From contig JARKIF010000039.1 in assembly GCA_029378245.1 (NCBI GenBank), positions 434,001 to 498,000 on the forward strand: a DNA stretch of 64,000 nucleotides, written 5' to 3'. Under the pieces are notes generated by a model. The model saw nothing but the letters and a program-made list of their open reading frames with translations. It searched no databases and had not been told where the DNA came from. The position numbers were made by a program, and so were the translations under genes. This document shows, piece by piece, positions 62,447-64,000 of the stretch. How positions within the stretch are numbered: position 1 is the first letter of the stretch; every line of letters starts with the position of its first letter. Source of the DNA: Roridomyces roridus (taxonomy: Eukaryota > Basidiomycota > Agaricomycetes > Agaricales > Mycenaceae).

Positions 62447-63107
62447 ATGTCAGCCCCTGCCGCGACAACTCAGAAACCTTTGCTCCTTCCCGGCATCGCG
62501 CCTCATCTCTTTCAGACCCGCCGACCACCACACCGTAGACGAAAGATGGTCGTTCTTCCTCAGGGATCCAAGACCGACCCCACCTCGCCCTCGACTTCAG
62601 GCTCCGAGTCAGGTCGGCAAAGCCGCCTCGCATTGACATTGCTTATGCTGACCGGGCTCTTGCAGTACAACGAGAGCCGTCGGATGGCTCATCTACCGCA
62701 ACCGCAGTCGACGACGGCCAACCTGGTCAGCATCTCGACTCTCAGCTTCCAACTTCTTGCTTATCCCTTTCAGCGGCCAACGTCAATCCCACGCTTACAC
62801 CCGAGGCTGTAGACGAAATCGTGGTTGGCGTGGTGGATGCGTTGCGCCCCGAGCTCGTGGTTCACGTGGTAGATGCGTTGCGCCCCGAGCTCCAGGGGAT
62901 GTTTACGTCCCTCGAAGCACGCGTCGCAGCCCAACCACCCCCAACTGAGCCACCAGTCAGTGTTTTCTGGTGGATGTTCGCTGCGTTTCTGTGGGTTGTC
63001 TTCGCAGTAAGTTCTCCCCTCCCCTCGCCCGTGCCTTCTCCATTGTCCGAACCGCTTTAAATTTCTCACTTGGCTCATAGATCGCCGAACTGTTCACTTG
63101 GTCATGA
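62447..63107 (+). CDS. Tail-anchored hypothetical protein with duplicated VVDALRPEL motif
   Basis: Three exons. Exon 1 starts MSAPAATTQKPLLLPG and ends GSES at a GTCGGC donor (about 62613). After an acceptor at about 62665 the frame reads VQREPSDGSSTATAVDD to NPTLTPEAVDEIVVGVVDALRPELVVHVVDALRPELQGM, a 9-residue motif repeated in tandem. A GTAAGT donor at 63007 and TCATAG acceptor (63080) add IAELFTWS and the stop at 63105-63107. The last exons form one hydrophobic helix (VFWWMFAAFLWVVFAIAELF) at the extreme C-terminus, as in tail-anchored proteins of the ER or nuclear envelope. Not recognised as a known family. Confidence 0.5.
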
Positions 63108-63187
63108 TTGATGATTTTTTTCTTCTCGTCCATGTACTGTATTGTGAATGTAATGTCGCCGAGTCGACGGCATAATGAATATCCGCC

Positions 63188-64000
63188 TCACAGCCGCCAA
63201 ACGCGCGTCCTCCTAAACCCCCACGCCACACTGCAAATCACCAACGTATACAACGAGAGCACACCCATCGCCATCACCGTCCCAGCATACATCGTCCGCA
63301 TCGACAGATTCACCAACCCCGTTCCCAGGTTCGCCAAAAGGAACAGAGGTAGCGCGTTCTTGTTGATAGCCTCGAGCAGCAGTGGAGCGCGCGCAGGCGG
63401 GGGTCCTGCCGGTGGTGGCGCGGCTCCGGGCGTCGAGTAGCCGCTGGCAGGCGCCGTGCTACTTGGTTTAGGCTTTTTGTGCGGGAGCCCGGGGAAGAAG
63501 ACCATATCGAGGGTGAGGTAGCCCAGAATGAAGCTCGTGTTAAAGGCTGCAATCCAGAGGGCGTAGGGTAGATTCGCCTGCACACTAACGTCAGCGATGT
63601 CACAAAAAAGTGAGGGGAAGAACCCACCGTCTGCCGCGAGACGCCCTCGTCCACGCCGAGAACGCTCGAGAGCCCAAGGAGCACCCACCACACGATGGCG
63701 TAGCTAGCGAGTTCGATGGCAGTCTTGTCGTTCTGCCGCGGCATGCCCAGGTCCCCGGGGACAGCACGCCCGCTGCGGAGACGGCGGAAGAACGACGGTG
63801 AGGGTGGAAGGACCAAGGTCCCCATGGCGAGACCGAGGAGATGGATTGAAAGGTATCCTACGGGATTGTCAGAGCGTAGAGTAGGGTGTAACGATGCGAC
63901 AGACCTATAAGGGATGCAATGCCTTCCTTATTGGCGCTGATGAGGTCGACACGGGGCGCGGTCTGGACGTAGTGCTTCAAACCGAGCAGCGAGAGAGCGA
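63188..64000 (-). CDS. GWT1: GWT1/PIG-W inositol acyltransferase, C-terminal part (continues past window end)
   Basis: Three exons visible. The 3' exon (about 63580 to 63188) reads ANLPYALWIAAFNTSFILGYLTLDM and LLEAINKNALPLFLLANLGTGLVNLSMRTMYAG, then VICSVAW, ending RVWRL. The middle exon has YLSIHLLGLAMGTLVLPPSP, ELASYAIVWWVLLGLSSVLGV and SRQT. The first visible exon has VDLISANKEGIASLIG. These are hallmarks of GWT1, the ER multi-pass enzyme that acylates inositol in GPI-anchor synthesis, and NLSMRTMYA is strongly conserved. A Pro/Ala loop (about 63400-63480) separates two helices. The N-terminal half lies beyond position 64000. Confidence 0.85.

Overview
The window is genomic DNA of a filamentous basidiomycete, most likely an agaricomycete. 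The evidence is dense genes with short (about 45-75 nt) GT-AG introns, a large family of N-terminal coiled-coil F-box proteins, KRE2-type mannosyltransferase, GWT1, a URC4/DUF1688 uracil-catabolism gene, QDE-2-like Argonautes, and an endonuclease-less Penelope-like reverse transcriptase. The species cannot be named from sequence alone.

Layout. 1-1503: 5' part of a multi-pass membrane protein gene. 3300-3956: decayed Old Yellow Enzyme copy. 4438-6220: segment bounded by 18-bp inverted repeats. 6556-18928: F-box array (one pseudogene, five intact) interspersed with a MYND-finger gene, a GPI-anchored glycoprotein and an MDP-1 phosphatase. 19303-20578: disordered protein gene. 21116-25117: first Argonaute. 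25366-27015: spliced F-box gene. 27595-29810: GH24 lysozyme with an array of tiny acidic exons. 30637-35177: Penelope-like retroelement inserted in a secreted amidase gene (remnants on both sides, 30365-37235). 37376-42499: repeat-rich zone with a SINE, direct repeats and two orphan genes. 42985-44470: KRE2 family. 44989-46265: F-box pseudogene. 46345-47907: URC4. 48103-57201: second F-box/MYND array with a methyltransferase gene. 57790-61236: second Argonaute. 62447-63107: tail-anchored orphan protein. 63188-64000: 3' part of GWT1.

Two architectures stand out. First, F-box A, F-box B, F-box C and MYND at 8262-13583 recur in mirror order and orientation at 57201-51406, and F-box D (17744-18928) recurs at 49305-48103. 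All pairs share a centre of symmetry near 32.5-33.5 kb, so the window holds a large inverted segmental duplication later broken up by unrelated genes. Second, the retroelement has 200-bp direct terminal repeats differing at one base. Each carries a complete type I hammerhead ribozyme on the coding strand. Its two ORFs are joined by an ATGA stop/start overlap, and ORF1 contains an intron.

Functionally the window combines RNA-silencing effectors (two Argonautes), a putative ubiquitin-ligase adaptor family expanding by duplication and decay (13 loci counting fragments), a recent retroelement insertion, and scattered housekeeping genes (GWT1, URC4, MDP-1, GT15). Any link between the Argonautes and the repeats is inference.
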